Shown in pieces: positions 10,070 to 20,642 of a DNA stretch of 64,000 nt; position 1 is the stretch's first letter; each line of letters starts with the position of its first letter. Below the pieces are notes generated by a model. It saw only the letters and a program-made list of their open reading frames with translations. It did no database searches and was not told the DNA's origin. The stretch is from AV69 sp963742315 (GTDB lineage Bacteria; Verrucomicrobiota; Verrucomicrobiia; Chthoniobacterales; UBA10450): assembly GCA_963742315.1 (NCBI GenBank), contig CAVULE010000003.1, forward strand, positions 744,001-808,000, read 5' to 3'. Position numbers and translations under genes: made by a program.

Positions 10070-10525
10070 CTAAGTCGCCATCGTGTCGCGAAATAGCTTG
10101 ATGCGGTCGTGTGCGCTTTGCACTTCGGCATATTGACGGGAAATAATTTCGCGCACCGGTGCGGGCAGATTTTCCTCCTCCATCGCCCCTTTATATTCCT
10201 TGACCGCGGAGTCTTCGCCTCGCTCGCACTCTGCCAGAATGGCGTGATCATCGCGTTTAGCGATGGCGGACTTAAGATTAATCCAGGCCCGATGCATCGC
10301 ACCGGCGGCACTACTGCTGTCCTCGGGTTTGCTTTCGCCCAGAGCTACCGCCTGGCTTTGCAATTCACCGGCAAAACGGGAACGCTGCAGCGAATACTCG
10401 TTGAAAACCGACTTAAGTCGCGGATTTGTCACCGCTTCCGCTGCCTGGCGAAAACCTTCCTGCCCGTCTTTCAGCGTTTCGATGAGATCGTTAATTGTCG
10501 AGATTGTTTCCTTTTGTATAACCAT
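10070..10525 (-). CDS. DUF2383 (PA2169-type) four-helix-bundle protein
   Basis: A 151-residue, all-helical, charged soluble protein starting MVIQKETISTINDLIETLKDG, matching the PA2169/DUF2383 family, whose members resemble ferritin-like four-helix bundles. No catalytic function is established for the family. The open frame extends upstream to 10609, but the homology starts at this ATG. It is divergent from the DUF5069 gene, with 76 bases between the starts, so both promoters must lie in or overlap that gap. Confidence 0.8.
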   Translation of the reverse strand: MVIQKETISTINDLIETLKDGQEGFRQAAEAVTNPRLKSVFNEYSLQRSRFAGELQSQAVALGESKPEDSSSAAGAMHRAWINLKSAIAKRDDHAILAECERGEDSAVKEYKGAMEEENLPAPVREIISRQYAEVQSAHDRIKLFRDTMAT

Positions 10526-10601
10526 ACCAATCTTTCGTATGCGGTCTGCATTTCGCGTCCATCGCTCCTTGCGCGATCTCCCACAGGTCGTAATTTTTCT
10601 T

Positions 10602-11048
10602 ATGAACAAAAAAGGGAAAGACTTAACAAAGGAACCGCCGCGCAGTCCGAAAACGCGGGTGGGCGGTTACGTCATTTTGGGCCGCACGATCGATAAATGT
10701 CGGGCGCTGCTTTGGGGCAATATCGGCGAATACCATTTTGATTGTCCGCTCGATAACAAGGTCTTTGGTTTTAAGGGCATTAAAGGCGGCGATTTCAAAG
10801 CATTCGTTGAGACCGGCGCGAGCGATGATGAAATCGCGAAATGGGTCGATCGCAGCGGGACACCGAAAAGCGAGGGGGAAAAACGCGCTTGGAATGAGGA
10901 AATGTTGAAAGTAAATTTCTACAACGATCCGGAGAAACGCGACTGGTACGTCGAGCAACTGAAACCACTCGGCCTCGATCCAAAAACGACACCGTTGTTT
11001 GATTGGCTAGAGACCGACGACAAGGTGAGCTACAAAAAAGCGGCGTAA
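10602..11048 (+). CDS. DUF5069 domain protein
   Basis: A 148-residue soluble protein (MNKKGKDLTKEPPRSPKTRVGGYVILGRTIDKCRA...). The opening 'LTKEPPRSP...RVGGY..L.R.IDK.RA' and the 'FDCPLD' element match DUF5069, a family of unknown function. The open frame reaches back to 10263, but that stretch is antisense to the neighbouring gene and shows no homology, so I use this ATG. A strong terminator follows at 11075. Confidence 0.8.
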   Translation: MNKKGKDLTKEPPRSPKTRVGGYVILGRTIDKCRALLWGNIGEYHFDCPLDNKVFGFKGIKGGDFKAFVETGASDDEIAKWVDRSGTPKSEGEKRAWNEEMLKVNFYNDPEKRDWYVEQLKPLGLDPKTTPLFDWLETDDKVSYKKAA

Positions 11049-11074
11049 CTTTTGCAGGATAAATTTAAAGGTAG

Positions 11075-11104
11075 AGGGGCACGCGCGGTCGTGCCCCTTT
11101 TATC
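11075..11104 (+). terminator. Rho-independent terminator after the DUF5069 gene
   Basis: Perfect 9-base stem AGGGGCACG (11075-11083)/CGTGCCCCT (11090-11098) followed by TTTTAT, 26 bases after the stop codon. Confidence 0.8.
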
Positions 11105-11262
11105 TAGATAACCATCCAGCTCTCCGTCGTCATTCCAACTGTGATCCGGTTCGCGATCTGTTCTGCTCTTGAACATTCTCTTCTACGACAAGTCTAAGAG
11201 TGATTGAATCCGTGCGAGCTTGAATCCAAACCGGCTTCTCGTTCGTCAAGTTCAAGGCTCTT

Positions 11263-13195
11263 ATGAAAATGACTCTGTTTGCGATGATTTCACTTCTCAC
11301 CGGCGATTTTCTCTCCGCGCAAACGCCGTCGCCCCCGCCGACTTCAAAAATCCCTCCGAAAATTCCAGTACGCGACTTCTTCCGCAATCCGGTCAGCCGC
11401 GGCTATGATCTTTCTCCCGACGGACAAAACCATCTCCTTCCTGCAACCATGGGAATCGCGTCTGAATATTTTTGTGCGCCCAGTGAGCGGCGGTGAGGCG
11501 CGCCGCTTAACCTCGGAAAAAGACCGCGACATTCAGCAATACGTCTGGAAGGGAAACGATTTCGTCATCTACGCGATGGACGATCGCGGGGATGAGAATT
11601 TCCATCTCAAGCGGGTGAAGGTGAAGGACGGCGAGGTCAAGGACGTGACGCCCTTTCCGAAAGTGCGCTCCGAGTTAGTCGATGATTTAGAGGATGTTTC
11701 GGAAACTGACATTCTCTTCCGGATGAACAAACGCGACCCGAAGGTTTTCGATGTTTTTCGCCTCAATGTGCCGACCGGCGAAATGAAACTGGCGGCCCAA
11801 AACCCCGGTAATATCGACCGTTACATCACCGATCACGCCGGCAAAATCCGCGCTGCCATCACCACCGATGGCGTGAACACAAGTTTGCTGACGCGGCCAG
11901 ACGAGAGTGCGGAATTCAAGAGCGTGCTGACCACGAATTTCCGCCAGCAGTGTGCCCCGCAGTTTTACACTTTTGATAACAAGGCAATTTACGCCAGTTC
12001 GAACATCGATCGCGATAAATCGGCCATCGTGGTGATCGATCCCGAGACCGCGAAGGAGACGCAGCTTGTTTACCAGAATCCTGAAGTCGATGTCGATAGC
12101 CTGGCTTTTTCGAAGAAACGAAAGGTGCTTACCTTCGCCGCGTTCGACACCTGGAAACTTCAGCGTCATTTTTTCGACCCTGAAACGGAATCCATCTACA
12201 AAACGCTCTCTGACAAATTGCCAGGATACGAAATCGACGTCGCCGCTCACGATAAAGCGGAAGAGAAGTTCATCGTGGTAGCGAACAACGATCGCACCCC
12301 TGGTTCGCGTTATCTGTTTGAAAAGAAATCGGGGCAACTAACAAAACTTGCGGATGTCGCCCCCTGGTTAAAGGAAGAGCAGCTCGCGTCGATGAGAGCG
12401 ATCGAGTTCAAAACGCGCGACGGGTTAACGATTCATGGATACCTGACGCTCCCCTTGGGGCGGGATCCGAAAAATCTACCAGTGGTGGTTAACCCGCACG
12501 GCGGCCCGTGGGCTCGCGACAGCTGGGGCTACAATCCGGAAGTGCAATTTCTGGCTAACCGAGGGTATGCCGTGTTACAGGTGAATTTTCGCGGCTCGAC
12601 CGGTTACGGTCGAAAATTCTGGGAATCATCTTTCAAGCAGTGGGGCAAGACGATGCAGGACGATATCAGCGACGGGGTGCAATGGTTGATCGAGCAAGGA
12701 ATTGCCGATCCAAAACGAGTCGCGATCTACGGCGGCAGTTATGGTGGTTACGCCACGCTAGCCGGGGTGACTTTTACACCCGATCTTTACGCCGCCGCCG
12801 TCGATTATGTTGGAGTTTCAAACCTGTTCACGTTTCTGAACACCATCCCGCCCTACTGGAAACCATATCTCGACATGTTTCATGAGATGGTAGGCGATCC
12901 AGTGAAAGACAAGGATCTGTTAACCGCAACTTCACCAGCGTTGAATGCGCAGAAAATTAAGACCCCACTCCTTGTCGCCCAAGGAGCGCAGGATCCGCGG
13001 GTGAACAAGGCAGAATCAGATCAGATCGTAAATGGATTGAAGAAGCGCGGCGTCGATGTGGAATACATGGTCAAAGAGAACGAAGGCCACGGTTTTCATA
13101 ACGAAGAAAACAAATTCGATTTCTACGAAGCGATGGAGACATTCCTCGATAAACATCTCCATCCGGATTCGCCAAATGCGCAGGCGAAAAAGTAG
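11263..13195 (+). pseudogene. S9 prolyl-oligopeptidase family peptidase, frameshifted near the N-terminus
   Basis: An exported S9-family (acylaminoacyl/prolyl oligopeptidase type) serine peptidase of about 640 residues. The first frame gives a signal peptide (to LSAQ) and ...VSRGYDLSPDG; the second, from about 11424, continues KTISFLQPWESRLNIFVRPVSGGEARRLT. One extra base (C in GACGGACAAAACC) explains the switch. The rest is a beta-propeller followed by an alpha/beta-hydrolase domain with Ser in YGGSYGGYA, Asp in GAQDPRVN and His in EGHGFHNE, all intact. Without the shift it would be a normal family member. The enzyme body alone (from 11405) lacks the signal peptide. Confidence 0.85.
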
Positions 13196-13204
13196 CTGGT
13201 GCTA

Positions 13205-14818
13205 TTACGGCTCGATGGGCGGATAAACGTTTTCCGTTTCGCCGGCATCGATTCCCATCTGAAGGCGGCTGTGGCGCACACTGTACAGGAAATAAATTAC
13301 CAGGCCGATGATCAGCCAGGCGAAGAAACGCAACCAGGTTTCGATTGGAAGACTGAGCATCAGAAGGAAACACAAAAGCACACCCAGCAGTGGAAACACC
13401 GGTACGAACGGCACGCGGAATGGCCGTGGCCGCATGGGATCTTTGCGGCGCAAAATCACGACCCCACAACAGACAAGGACGAAGGCAAACAGCGTTCCGA
13501 TATTCGTTAAATCTGCTAACGAACCTATGTCTGTCAGCATGGCCACCCCGCCGACGACCAGGCCAGTCCAAATGGTAGTGACATGCGGAGTGCGGTAGCG
13601 CGGATGGATACGGGCGAAATATCCCGGCAGCAAGCCATCCCGTGCCATGGCCATAAAAATCCGTGGCTGCCCCAATTGAAATACGAGGAGCACTGATGTC
13701 AGACCGGCCAGCGCGCCGGCGCTGACAAGCGCCTGTGCCCAGGGCTTGCTGGCAAAGGCTGTCGCCACCGCCGCAGAATCACCGAGGTAGACCGTATATT
13801 TTTTGATACCGGTGAGAACAGCGGACATAAGCACGTAAAGAACGGTGCAGACGATCAAACTTGTGATCATCCCAATCGGTAAGTCACGTTGGGGGTTCTT
13901 GGTTTCCTCAGCAGTGGTGGAGACGGCATCGAAACCAATGAAAGCGAAGAAAACGATCGCCGCGCCGCCCATAATGCCGCCAAATCCACTTGGTGCGAAC
14001 GGATGCCAGTTTGTCGGGTGAACCATAAAGGCGCCGAAGGCGATGACGAAAACCACCACCGCGACTTTGATCAAAACGATAGTGGTGTTGGTAGTAGCGC
14101 TTTCGCGAATGCCGTAAATGAGAAGAACCGTGACCGCAGCCACGATCAATAAAGCGGGCAGATCCAGGGCGATGGGATAGCCAAAGAGGTGCGGCACAGT
14201 TAGCGCTGAATAGTACTGCACAGCTTCACCGCCTTGCGCGACCTTGGTTGCAGCGGTAGTCGGGTCAGTAACCAGCCAGATGGGAAATTTGATGGAACCA
14301 TGGCTCAGGCTGAAGAACAGTTTTACAAAATAATCCGACCAACCTTTTGCCACCGCCATGTTCCCGACGGCATATTCGAGAATCAAATCCCACCCAATGA
14401 TCCAGGCGACAATCTCTCCGAGCGTGGCGTAGGAATAGGTGTAGGCCGAACCCGAAACCGGGATCATGGCAGCGAGTTCGCTGTAACACAGCGCCGCGAA
14501 GCCGCAGGCGATAGCAGCGACAACGAATGAGACAGCGACCGCCGGCCCCGCCGCAGGTCGGCCGAAGACAAGGTCGCTATGGCGAACAAATGCTTCGATG
14601 AAATTAAGAACCGGCGTTTTCACGATCGATTCCCCCACCCGCGCGGCCTCGCCGGCGGCAGCGGTGCCGGCGAGTGCGAAAATGCCGGCGCCAATGATCG
14701 CGCCGATGCCGAGACAGGTAAGATCAAGTGCGGTGAGCGAGCGTTTCAATTTGCGCTCGGGCGCCGCGGCCTCGCGCATCAGCAGCTCCGGACTTTTGGT
14801 TCGAAAAAGTGTACCCAT
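13205..14818 (-). CDS. APC-superfamily amino-acid permease (cationic amino-acid transporter type)
   Basis: A 537-residue inner-membrane transporter with about 12-14 hydrophobic segments. The N-terminus has the APC signature LTCLGIGAIIGAGIFALAG, and GFDAVSTTAEETKNPQRDLP in the middle is typical of the CAT/YfnA branch. Length is normal for a CAT-type member. It presumably takes up amino acids by proton symport; specificity cannot be assigned. It converges with the S9 peptidase gene, whose stop lies 9 bases away. The upstream side is divergent from a small membrane-protein gene. Confidence 0.85.
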   Translation of the reverse strand: MGTLFRTKSPELLMREAAAPERKLKRSLTALDLTCLGIGAIIGAGIFALAGTAAAGEAARVGESIVKTPVLNFIEAFVRHSDLVFGRPAAGPAVAVSFVVAAIACGFAALCYSELAAMIPVSGSAYTYSYATLGEIVAWIIGWDLILEYAVGNMAVAKGWSDYFVKLFFSLSHGSIKFPIWLVTDPTTAATKVAQGGEAVQYYSALTVPHLFGYPIALDLPALLIVAAVTVLLIYGIRESATTNTTIVLIKVAVVVFVIAFGAFMVHPTNWHPFAPSGFGGIMGGAAIVFFAFIGFDAVSTTAEETKNPQRDLPIGMITSLIVCTVLYVLMSAVLTGIKKYTVYLGDSAAVATAFASKPWAQALVSAGALAGLTSVLLVFQLGQPRIFMAMARDGLLPGYFARIHPRYRTPHVTTIWTGLVVGGVAMLTDIGSLADLTNIGTLFAFVLVCCGVVILRRKDPMRPRPFRVPFVPVFPLLGVLLCFLLMLSLPIETWLRFFAWLIIGLVIYFLYSVRHSRLQMGIDAGETENVYPPIEP

Positions 14819-14941
14819 CAGCTAAGACGTTGGTTTTTCAGGAAACGCAAAGTGGCATCGTGTCACTTCGCCTTTGATTCGGTCAACGTTAACTTTTTGC
14901 GCGCCTCTGGTTTGGCCTGCAATTAGCTACGGAAAGCGCGT

Positions 14942-15172
14942 ATGCCCGGTATGCCCGATGTGCCTGACTTCTTCTCGCTGAACTGTATCGCTGGCGTTGT
15001 CTTTAGCGCCTTCGGCTTCATCGTCTTTACCTATGGCAAACGGATGCGCTACTGGACGCCAATGCTTTGCGGACTCGCGTTAATGCTGTTGCCCCTCTTT
15101 GTGGCCAATGTTGCCTTATTTGTCGGCAGCACGCTTCTGGGAATCGCCGCGGTTGTTTTCCGCCATACCTAG
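14942..15172 (+). CDS. Small membrane protein
   Basis: 76 residues with two to three hydrophobic segments (AGVVFSAFGFIVFTYG; MLCGLALMLLPLFVANVALFVGS) and a positively charged loop KRMRYW. I know no function. It is divergent from the permease gene and followed by the DUF3667 gene. Confidence 0.55.
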   Translation: MPGMPDVPDFFSLNCIAGVVFSAFGFIVFTYGKRMRYWTPMLCGLALMLLPLFVANVALFVGSTLLGIAAVVFRHT

Positions 15173-15310
15173 ACTCCAACACTGATCTTACAAATCCCGA
15201 GGCAACACTTAAATGTTGCCTGGCTGGACCGGCGCCGAGATCTATATTAGTGCCATTCCCAACCTGATTCGGAGTCGACGTGACCCGGCGATTTTCCTAG
15301 GGTAGGTAAT

Positions 15311-16454
15311 ATGGACGATCAGTCGCACATTGTCGCGGCAGAGGCTGCGGTCACTGCTGTGCTGGAACCGCCACGCCGGCGCTTTTTCTCGCGCCGGCGC
15401 AAAGTGCGGCCGCCACCCTTGCCCTATTGCGAAAATTGCGGGGCGCCGATGGCTGGACCTTTCTGCGCCCAATGCGGACAAGCCGCTATCGATTACCGCC
15501 GCTCCTTTCGCCACATCATTGTCGATGTTCTCGATTCCTTTTTGAACTGGGACTCGAAGTTTTTTGCAACGATCGGATGGCTGATTGCGCGTCCCTGGCA
15601 TTTGACTAACCAATTCCTGGCTGGTCGCCGTGTGCGTTACGTGCATCCGTTGCGACTTTATCTGCTCGTCAGCATTCTGTTTTTCTTTGTTGTTAACTAC
15701 TGGGCGAAATCGATTCATGCCGATCCAAGCAAACTCTCCGCTGAGGACCGCGCGGAAATTGCCGGAGCTCAACGATCCTGACATACCGCCGGCGGTGAAG
15801 GCCCGCATCCGGGGCGCGCTCGACGCGAAGAACCAGACACAACCGGAAACACAAACGTCGCCGTCGCCCGCAGCGGCCGACACGCCGCAACCAGCGGCGA
15901 GCACTTCGCCATCGCCAGTTGCATCACCCTCTCCACCCGGCGATTTCGGACCAATGGTGCAATTCGACAAACCGCCTTCCACCGCATTCGAAAGATGGCT
16001 GGAGCAAAGAGCCAAGGAAAAAATGGGCGAGCATGGGAGCAAGATGGCTCTCTTTGTCGCAACGCTGTTCAGCAACCTCCCCTACATGATGCTCTGCTGC
16101 ATCCCACTCTTCGCGTTGGTGCTCAAGGTGCTTTACGTGCGCAAACACGTTTTCTACATCGATCATCTCGTTTACGCCCTGCACATCCACAGCTTCGCCT
16201 ATCTCGCGATCATGTTGATCGTGCTCATCACCATCGGCTTGAATCGATCGATCCCCGGCGCTTTCGCCGGCTGGATCATCGCGGCGCTGTGGATCACCTT
16301 CGCCGTACAGGTTTTCATGTCCATCCGCCGCGTTTATCGACAGGGCTGGTTCTTTACGGTCTTTAAATTCTTTCTCGGCGGGTTTGTTTACCTAATTGTC
16401 CTAAGTCTTGCGCTTGCCACCACCTTCTTCATTACAATTGCGTTGCCGTCATGA
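15311..16454 (+). pseudogene. DUF3667-like zinc-ribbon membrane protein, split by a frameshift
   Basis: The first frame (15311-15781) has an Arg-rich start, a zinc ribbon (CENCGAPM...FCAQCGQ) and a first membrane segment (LYLLVSILFFFVVNYW), matching DUF3667-type proteins. The second frame (visible from about 15760) continues PELNDPDIPPAVKARIRGALD, a Pro/Ser/Thr-rich linker, and four membrane helices ending at 16454. A +1 shift near 15755-15770 joins them into one ~380-residue protein. The 3' end overlaps the 3' end of alaS (opposite strand) by 23 bases. No function is known. Confidence 0.75.
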
Positions 16455-19383
16455 TCAACCGTTCCGCTTCCGCCAGCGCTCTGTCGATTTTGCCAAGATC
16501 GCTCCCTGACCCCTGCGCATTCTCCGGTCGCCCGCCGCCTTTACCGCCAACGATCGGTGCGATTTCCTGAATCAATTTGTTCGCCTGAACTCTTGCACTG
16601 AGTTCCTTGGGCACAACGGCAAGAAGCGCGACACGCCCGTTAGCCGCACCGGCCAAAAAAATCGGCCCCTTGATTCTTGACTTGAGCGCATCGCCGACGG
16701 CTTGAAGCAATTTAGAATCGGCATCCTTCACTTCGGCAACGACGTTGCCTTTTGCGGCATGCGTTGTCGCAAGTTCCTTTGCGATCTCAGCCGCGCGATT
16801 CTTCAATTGTGCCTCGCTCGCCTTTGCCCCTTTCTTTTCCCATTCCCGAACATCCACCTCAAGCTTTTCGAGATGCGCCGCGCGCGTGTCGATTCTGTCG
16901 AGCATCACGCGGGTCTCGGCTTCTTCTTCAAACACCGGCAATGCGGCCGCGTCGGATTTCTTGCGCGCGAGCATTTCAAATTTCTTCTGCTGGCGCTCGG
17001 CCTCTTCTTTCGCCCACTGCCGCGCCGCATCACCGGAGACAGCTTCAATCCGCCGAACACCCGCTGCGATCGCTTCCTCTCTGACGATGCGGAATGACTC
17101 GATCTCGCCTGTTGTGCGGACGTGCGTACCGCCGCACAGTTCCATTGAGTATCCGTTGAGCGCCTTCGCATCGCCACCGATCTGCACCACGCGTACGACG
17201 TCGCCGTACTTGTCCCCGAAGAATTGCTGAATGTCCGAACGCTTCTTCGCCTCTGCGTATGGAATCTCCGTCCACGAAACTGGCGCATTCTCTGTAATCT
17301 TTTCGTTCACCAACTTTTCAACGTCGTGCTTTTGCTGCGACGTGAGCGGCGCGCTTGAGAAATCGAACGTTAATTTGTCGGGACCAACATAACTCCCCTT
17401 TTGCGTCGCATCCTTGCTCACGATTTGGTGCAGCGCCCAATGCAACAAATGCGTCACCGTGTGATGACCTTGGATCAATTTCCGTCGCTCGGCGTCGACC
17501 GAAACGCGGACTGCTTCACCCGGCTCCGGGGCACGCCCATCAATTAACTCGGTGAAATGGACATAGAAGTCGCCGTACTTCTGTGTGTCGATCACGCGCA
17601 GCTGGCCGACCTCAGTCCGATCGTGTCCCGGCACGTGGAGCAATCCGTGATCGCCAACTTGCCCGCCCATCTCCGCGTAACACGGGGTTCGATCGAGAAC
17701 GACTCCAGGTGCTTCTGGCTTCTGCGCCGGCAAAACGGTTTCAACCACAGCCTCGGTTTCCAAGAAATCGTAACCGAGAAATTTCGTAGGCGTTGCATCA
17801 ATCTTTCCCGCAACCGCAATCTCTTCTTTCTTCTGCGCTTTGCGCGCGCGCTCGCGTTGCTGCTCCATCAATTTCTCGAATCCCGCAACGTCGACCGTCA
17901 GTCCGCGTTCGCGAGCCATGAGTTCGGTGAGATCGAGCGGAAAACCATATGTGTCGTAGAGTTTGAAGGCCGTAGCTGCGGGAAATTGATTTCTTCTGAT
18001 CTCATCTTCCGTTCCCAGGAGTTCGGCCTTTACTGCGTCAGCAATAACTTGATCGGGAGTGATTCCAAACTCGCGGCTCACAAGAAGCTTTGCATATGCC
18101 TTGCTCGCTTCATTTACTGGGTTAAGAGCCCAAAACCTCAATACGATTCGCTGCTCCTGAATTTGCTCACCGAACAGTTGCAATCCTTTATCGAGTGTTT
18201 GATTAAAGGACTCTTCTTCACGTTTGATCGTCTCCTGAATGTGCTTCTGTTTTTCCCGCACTTCCGGAAAGACATCGCCCATGGTTTTGGCGACGACGTC
18301 CACCAGTTTGAAGAAGAACGGCTCATGAAAGCCCAATGAACGACCATAACGAACGGCGCGCCGCAAAATGCGGCGCAAGACATAGCCGCGCCCTTCATTC
18401 GAAGGAACGATGCCATCCGCGATGGCGAAACTGAGCGCGCGAATGTGATCGGCTATGACGCGGAATGCTATGTCGATCTTTTCCTGATCGCTTTCGCCGG
18501 CAGTTCCATGTTTTGGGAGGGTCGACTGATATTTCCCGCCGCTGAGTTTTTCCAGTTCGTCGAAGATCGGGTGAAAGATGTCGGTCTCGTAGTTCGAAAC
18601 TGTGCCGGAGAACTCGGTGAAGTTTTTCGTGCCTTGAATGATTGCGGTCGTGCGCTCCAAACCTAGTCCGGTATCGACGTGACGTTGCGGAAGCGGCCCA
18701 AAGCTTCCGTCGGCGTTAGCGTTGAACTGAATGAAAACCAAATTCCAAATCTCGATGCAGCGCGGATCGTCCTTGTTCACGAGCGTGCCCCGCGTGTCGC
18801 CGTCCGGGGTTAGATCAACGTGCAATTCCGAACATGGTCCGCAGGGACCGGTATCGCCCATCATCCAGAAATTATCTTTCTTGTTTCCGTTTACGATGTG
18901 GGTGGCCGGATCGAGATCGGCCTCTCGAAATAACCTTTCCCAGTGATCGTACGCTTCCTGGTCGAATTCCGAAGGCTCGTCCGGCCCGGGCTTGTAAACG
19001 GTGGCGTAAAGACGCGACGGCGGAAGTTTCCAGCGCTCGACCACGAGTTCCCACGCCCATTCGATCGCTTCTTTCTTGAAATAATCAGCGAAGCTCCAAT
19101 TGCCCAGCATCTCGAAAAAGGTGTGGTGATAAGTGTCGAGCCCGACGTCTTCGAGGTCGTTATGTTTCCCCCCGGCGCGAATGCATTTCTGCGTGTCGGC
19201 CACGCGCGGCGGCTTCCACGGCGGCTTTTGTTGGCCGAGAAAAATGGGCACGAACTGATTCATCCCGGCATTGGTGAAAAGCAGATTAGGCGCGTCTGGC
19301 ATGAGCGACGACGAGGGCACAATCGCGTGCTGCTTTTCGCGAAAGAAATCGAGAAAACTTTGACGAATCTCGGCGCCGGTCAT
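16432..19383 (-). CDS. alaS: Alanyl-tRNA synthetase
   Basis: Charges tRNA-Ala with alanine in the cytoplasm. 983 residues, slightly long for the family. The class II catalytic domain opens with EIRQSFLDFFREKQHAIVPSSSL; the editing domain has HHTVTHLLHWAL and the zinc-site ELCGGTHV; the C-terminal C-Ala domain ends at GGKGGGRPENAQGSG. Insertions relative to the usual ~875 residues lie in the middle (about 405-460). Divergent from the cupredoxin module, 298 bases away. Confidence 0.95.
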   Translation of the reverse strand: MTGAEIRQSFLDFFREKQHAIVPSSSLMPDAPNLLFTNAGMNQFVPIFLGQQKPPWKPPRVADTQKCIRAGGKHNDLEDVGLDTYHHTFFEMLGNWSFADYFKKEAIEWAWELVVERWKLPPSRLYATVYKPGPDEPSEFDQEAYDHWERLFREADLDPATHIVNGNKKDNFWMMGDTGPCGPCSELHVDLTPDGDTRGTLVNKDDPRCIEIWNLVFIQFNANADGSFGPLPQRHVDTGLGLERTTAIIQGTKNFTEFSGTVSNYETDIFHPIFDELEKLSGGKYQSTLPKHGTAGESDQEKIDIAFRVIADHIRALSFAIADGIVPSNEGRGYVLRRILRRAVRYGRSLGFHEPFFFKLVDVVAKTMGDVFPEVREKQKHIQETIKREEESFNQTLDKGLQLFGEQIQEQRIVLRFWALNPVNEASKAYAKLLVSREFGITPDQVIADAVKAELLGTEDEIRRNQFPAATAFKLYDTYGFPLDLTELMARERGLTVDVAGFEKLMEQQRERARKAQKKEEIAVAGKIDATPTKFLGYDFLETEAVVETVLPAQKPEAPGVVLDRTPCYAEMGGQVGDHGLLHVPGHDRTEVGQLRVIDTQKYGDFYVHFTELIDGRAPEPGEAVRVSVDAERRKLIQGHHTVTHLLHWALHQIVSKDATQKGSYVGPDKLTFDFSSAPLTSQQKHDVEKLVNEKITENAPVSWTEIPYAEAKKRSDIQQFFGDKYGDVVRVVQIGGDAKALNGYSMELCGGTHVRTTGEIESFRIVREEAIAAGVRRIEAVSGDAARQWAKEEAERQQKKFEMLARKKSDAAALPVFEEEAETRVMLDRIDTRAAHLEKLEVDVREWEKKGAKASEAQLKNRAAEIAKELATTHAAKGNVVAEVKDADSKLLQAVGDALKSRIKGPIFLAGAANGRVALLAVVPKELSARVQANKLIQEIAPIVGGKGGGRPENAQGSGSDLGKIDRALAEAERLIMTATQL

Positions 19384-19496
19384 GATGCCGGAATTAAACG
19401 CGACATTTAGTAAGACGCGAGAATTACCGCAATCCTTCTTTAGTTCGTTGCGAGCGTTTTGTTCCGTATTTCTGATAACAGCGCTCAGCGTTTTTC

Positions 19497-19535
19497 TTTG
19501 GTGACGGGTGTTTCGCGCTTCTTTCCGTCACCAAA
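19497..19535 (+). promoter_or_regulatory. Conserved palindrome 57 bases upstream of promoter A
   Basis: Perfect 11-base arms TTTGGTGACGG (19497-19507) and CCGTCACCAAA (19525-19535). A related palindrome stands at the same distance before the module B promoter (32823-32851), with a compensating arm change (GACGG/CCGTC to GACGC/GCGTC). Candidate operator or RNA hairpin; it has no T-run, so a terminator is less likely. Confidence 0.55.
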
Positions 19536-19591
19536 CTTCACCGCTTTGTCCGGAGTTGCGGTCGTCTGGCGCAATATCAACTAAGGGGGCG

Positions 19592-19621
19592 GGAATATCG
19601 CCGGTCCAAAAAGGTATGGAT
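19592..19621 (+). promoter_or_regulatory. Candidate ECF promoter A (cupredoxin module A)
   Basis: GGAATA (19592-19597), 16 bases, then GTATGGAT (19614-19621). The same GGAATA-N16-GT arrangement stands before six other units in this window. The start codon lies about 60 bases on. Confidence 0.65.
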
Positions 19622-19681
19622 AAGTGAAAGCAATTTACGAATCGCCATTTAGTGAAACCAAAACATACAAAGACCCACTTT

Positions 19682-20113
19682 ATGTCAGCTTCTCCTGTTC
19701 ACCGTCAAAAACAGGCCACCAAGTGCGTAACCGTGTTGTCGCCATTTCTGAGACGCTTGAATACAGGGACCCTGGCGTTTGTCATGTTCGTTGCTCTCCC
19801 GTTTCTGAGTAGCACGGACGGCAAAAACCCCGAAACCAGAGAGTCAATTCCTTCCAAAGCTACAAAGACTGAAGTTGTCATCGATAACTTTAATTTTTCA
19901 CCGCCAACTATCACCGTACCGGTGGGGGCCACGGTCACTTGGACTAACCATGACAACGTGGCCCATACGGTGACGAGCGCCGACAATCAGTTCAAGAAGT
20001 CGCCGGTATTGAAAGCGGGGGAGCGCTTCTCCAACACTTTCGCGACAGCCGGAACTTACTCTTACTTCTGTTCCATTCACCATCGGATGACCGGAAAGAT
20101 CATCGTTAAGTAA
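19682..20113 (+). CDS. Exported cupredoxin (type 1 copper protein), module A
   Basis: A 143-residue plastocyanin/azurin-like protein. An N-terminal hydrophobic segment (TLAFVMFVALPFLSS) exports or anchors it; the cupredoxin fold (VVIDNFNFSPPTITVPVGATVTW) carries the copper ligands His (NVAHTVTS), Cys and His (YFCSIHHRM) and Met (HHRMTG). It probably shuttles electrons or binds copper in the periplasm. A GTG lies 10 codons upstream in frame; the ATG aligns with the start of the paralogue at 33001. It begins an operon with the next two genes under promoter A. Confidence 0.85.
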   Translation: MSASPVHRQKQATKCVTVLSPFLRRLNTGTLAFVMFVALPFLSSTDGKNPETRESIPSKATKTEVVIDNFNFSPPTITVPVGATVTWTNHDNVAHTVTSADNQFKKSPVLKAGERFSNTFATAGTYSYFCSIHHRMTGKIIVK

Positions 20114-20133
20114 CACCAACCACATCACACAAT

Positions 20134-20604
20134 ATGAAATCACTACTCTCTTCAAGTTTTTGGAAGACCGCGCAATTGATTATTCCCCTGTCCTTGATCA
20201 TTGGCAGTTCAAACATTGCACAAGCAAAGGATAGAAATCCGCTATTTTACGGGCTGATAAGGCCGGGAGGCTCGGATTATCCTGTCGGGTCGACCCGGGG
20301 ATACCTCATGGTCTATTTAAGGGCCGATGAATTCTATGGTGGCAACGCGTGGTATCTTCCACAAAATCTTTTCGCCATCTACACGATCGACGGAAAGCTC
20401 TTTAAAAACGTCACAAGCCAACAGTCCGCGGACGAGGAAATCCCAGAGGTCGTGGCGCTGCCGGTTGGATCTTACATGGTCGTAGCTCGATCGGAGAAGG
20501 ACGGATATATCCGCCTGCCCGTTGCCATCAAGGCGGGCCGGCGAACGGTTCTCGACCTGGATCTCAGGCAAGAGGGCACACCAACGCGATTAGCGCGAAA
20601 CTGA
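20134..20604 (+). CDS. Small secreted protein of unrecognised family, copy A
   Basis: 156 residues with a signal peptide (to IAQAKD). The mature part has a beta-strand pattern shared with copies at 33450 and 35088: GYLMVY..., then SSYAIYTIDGKLFKNV-type, EIPEVVALPVGSYMVVARSEKDGY and IKAGRRTVLDLD. I do not recognise the family. The conserved gene order after a cupredoxin suggests a periplasmic partner; a carbohydrate-binding or carboxypeptidase-regulatory-like beta-sandwich is possible but is only an impression. Confidence 0.7.
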   Translation: MKSLLSSSFWKTAQLIIPLSLIIGSSNIAQAKDRNPLFYGLIRPGGSDYPVGSTRGYLMVYLRADEFYGGNAWYLPQNLFAIYTIDGKLFKNVTSQQSADEEIPEVVALPVGSYMVVARSEKDGYIRLPVAIKAGRRTVLDLDLRQEGTPTRLARN

Positions 20605-20642
20605 CGGCTGGAAAATCCACGCAACGCTTTACTAAGGATCGC

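Noticed and set aside
10263..10601. N-terminal extension of the DUF5069 frame
   Set aside because: It is antisense to the DUF2383 gene and has no similarity to the family; the start at 10602 fits.
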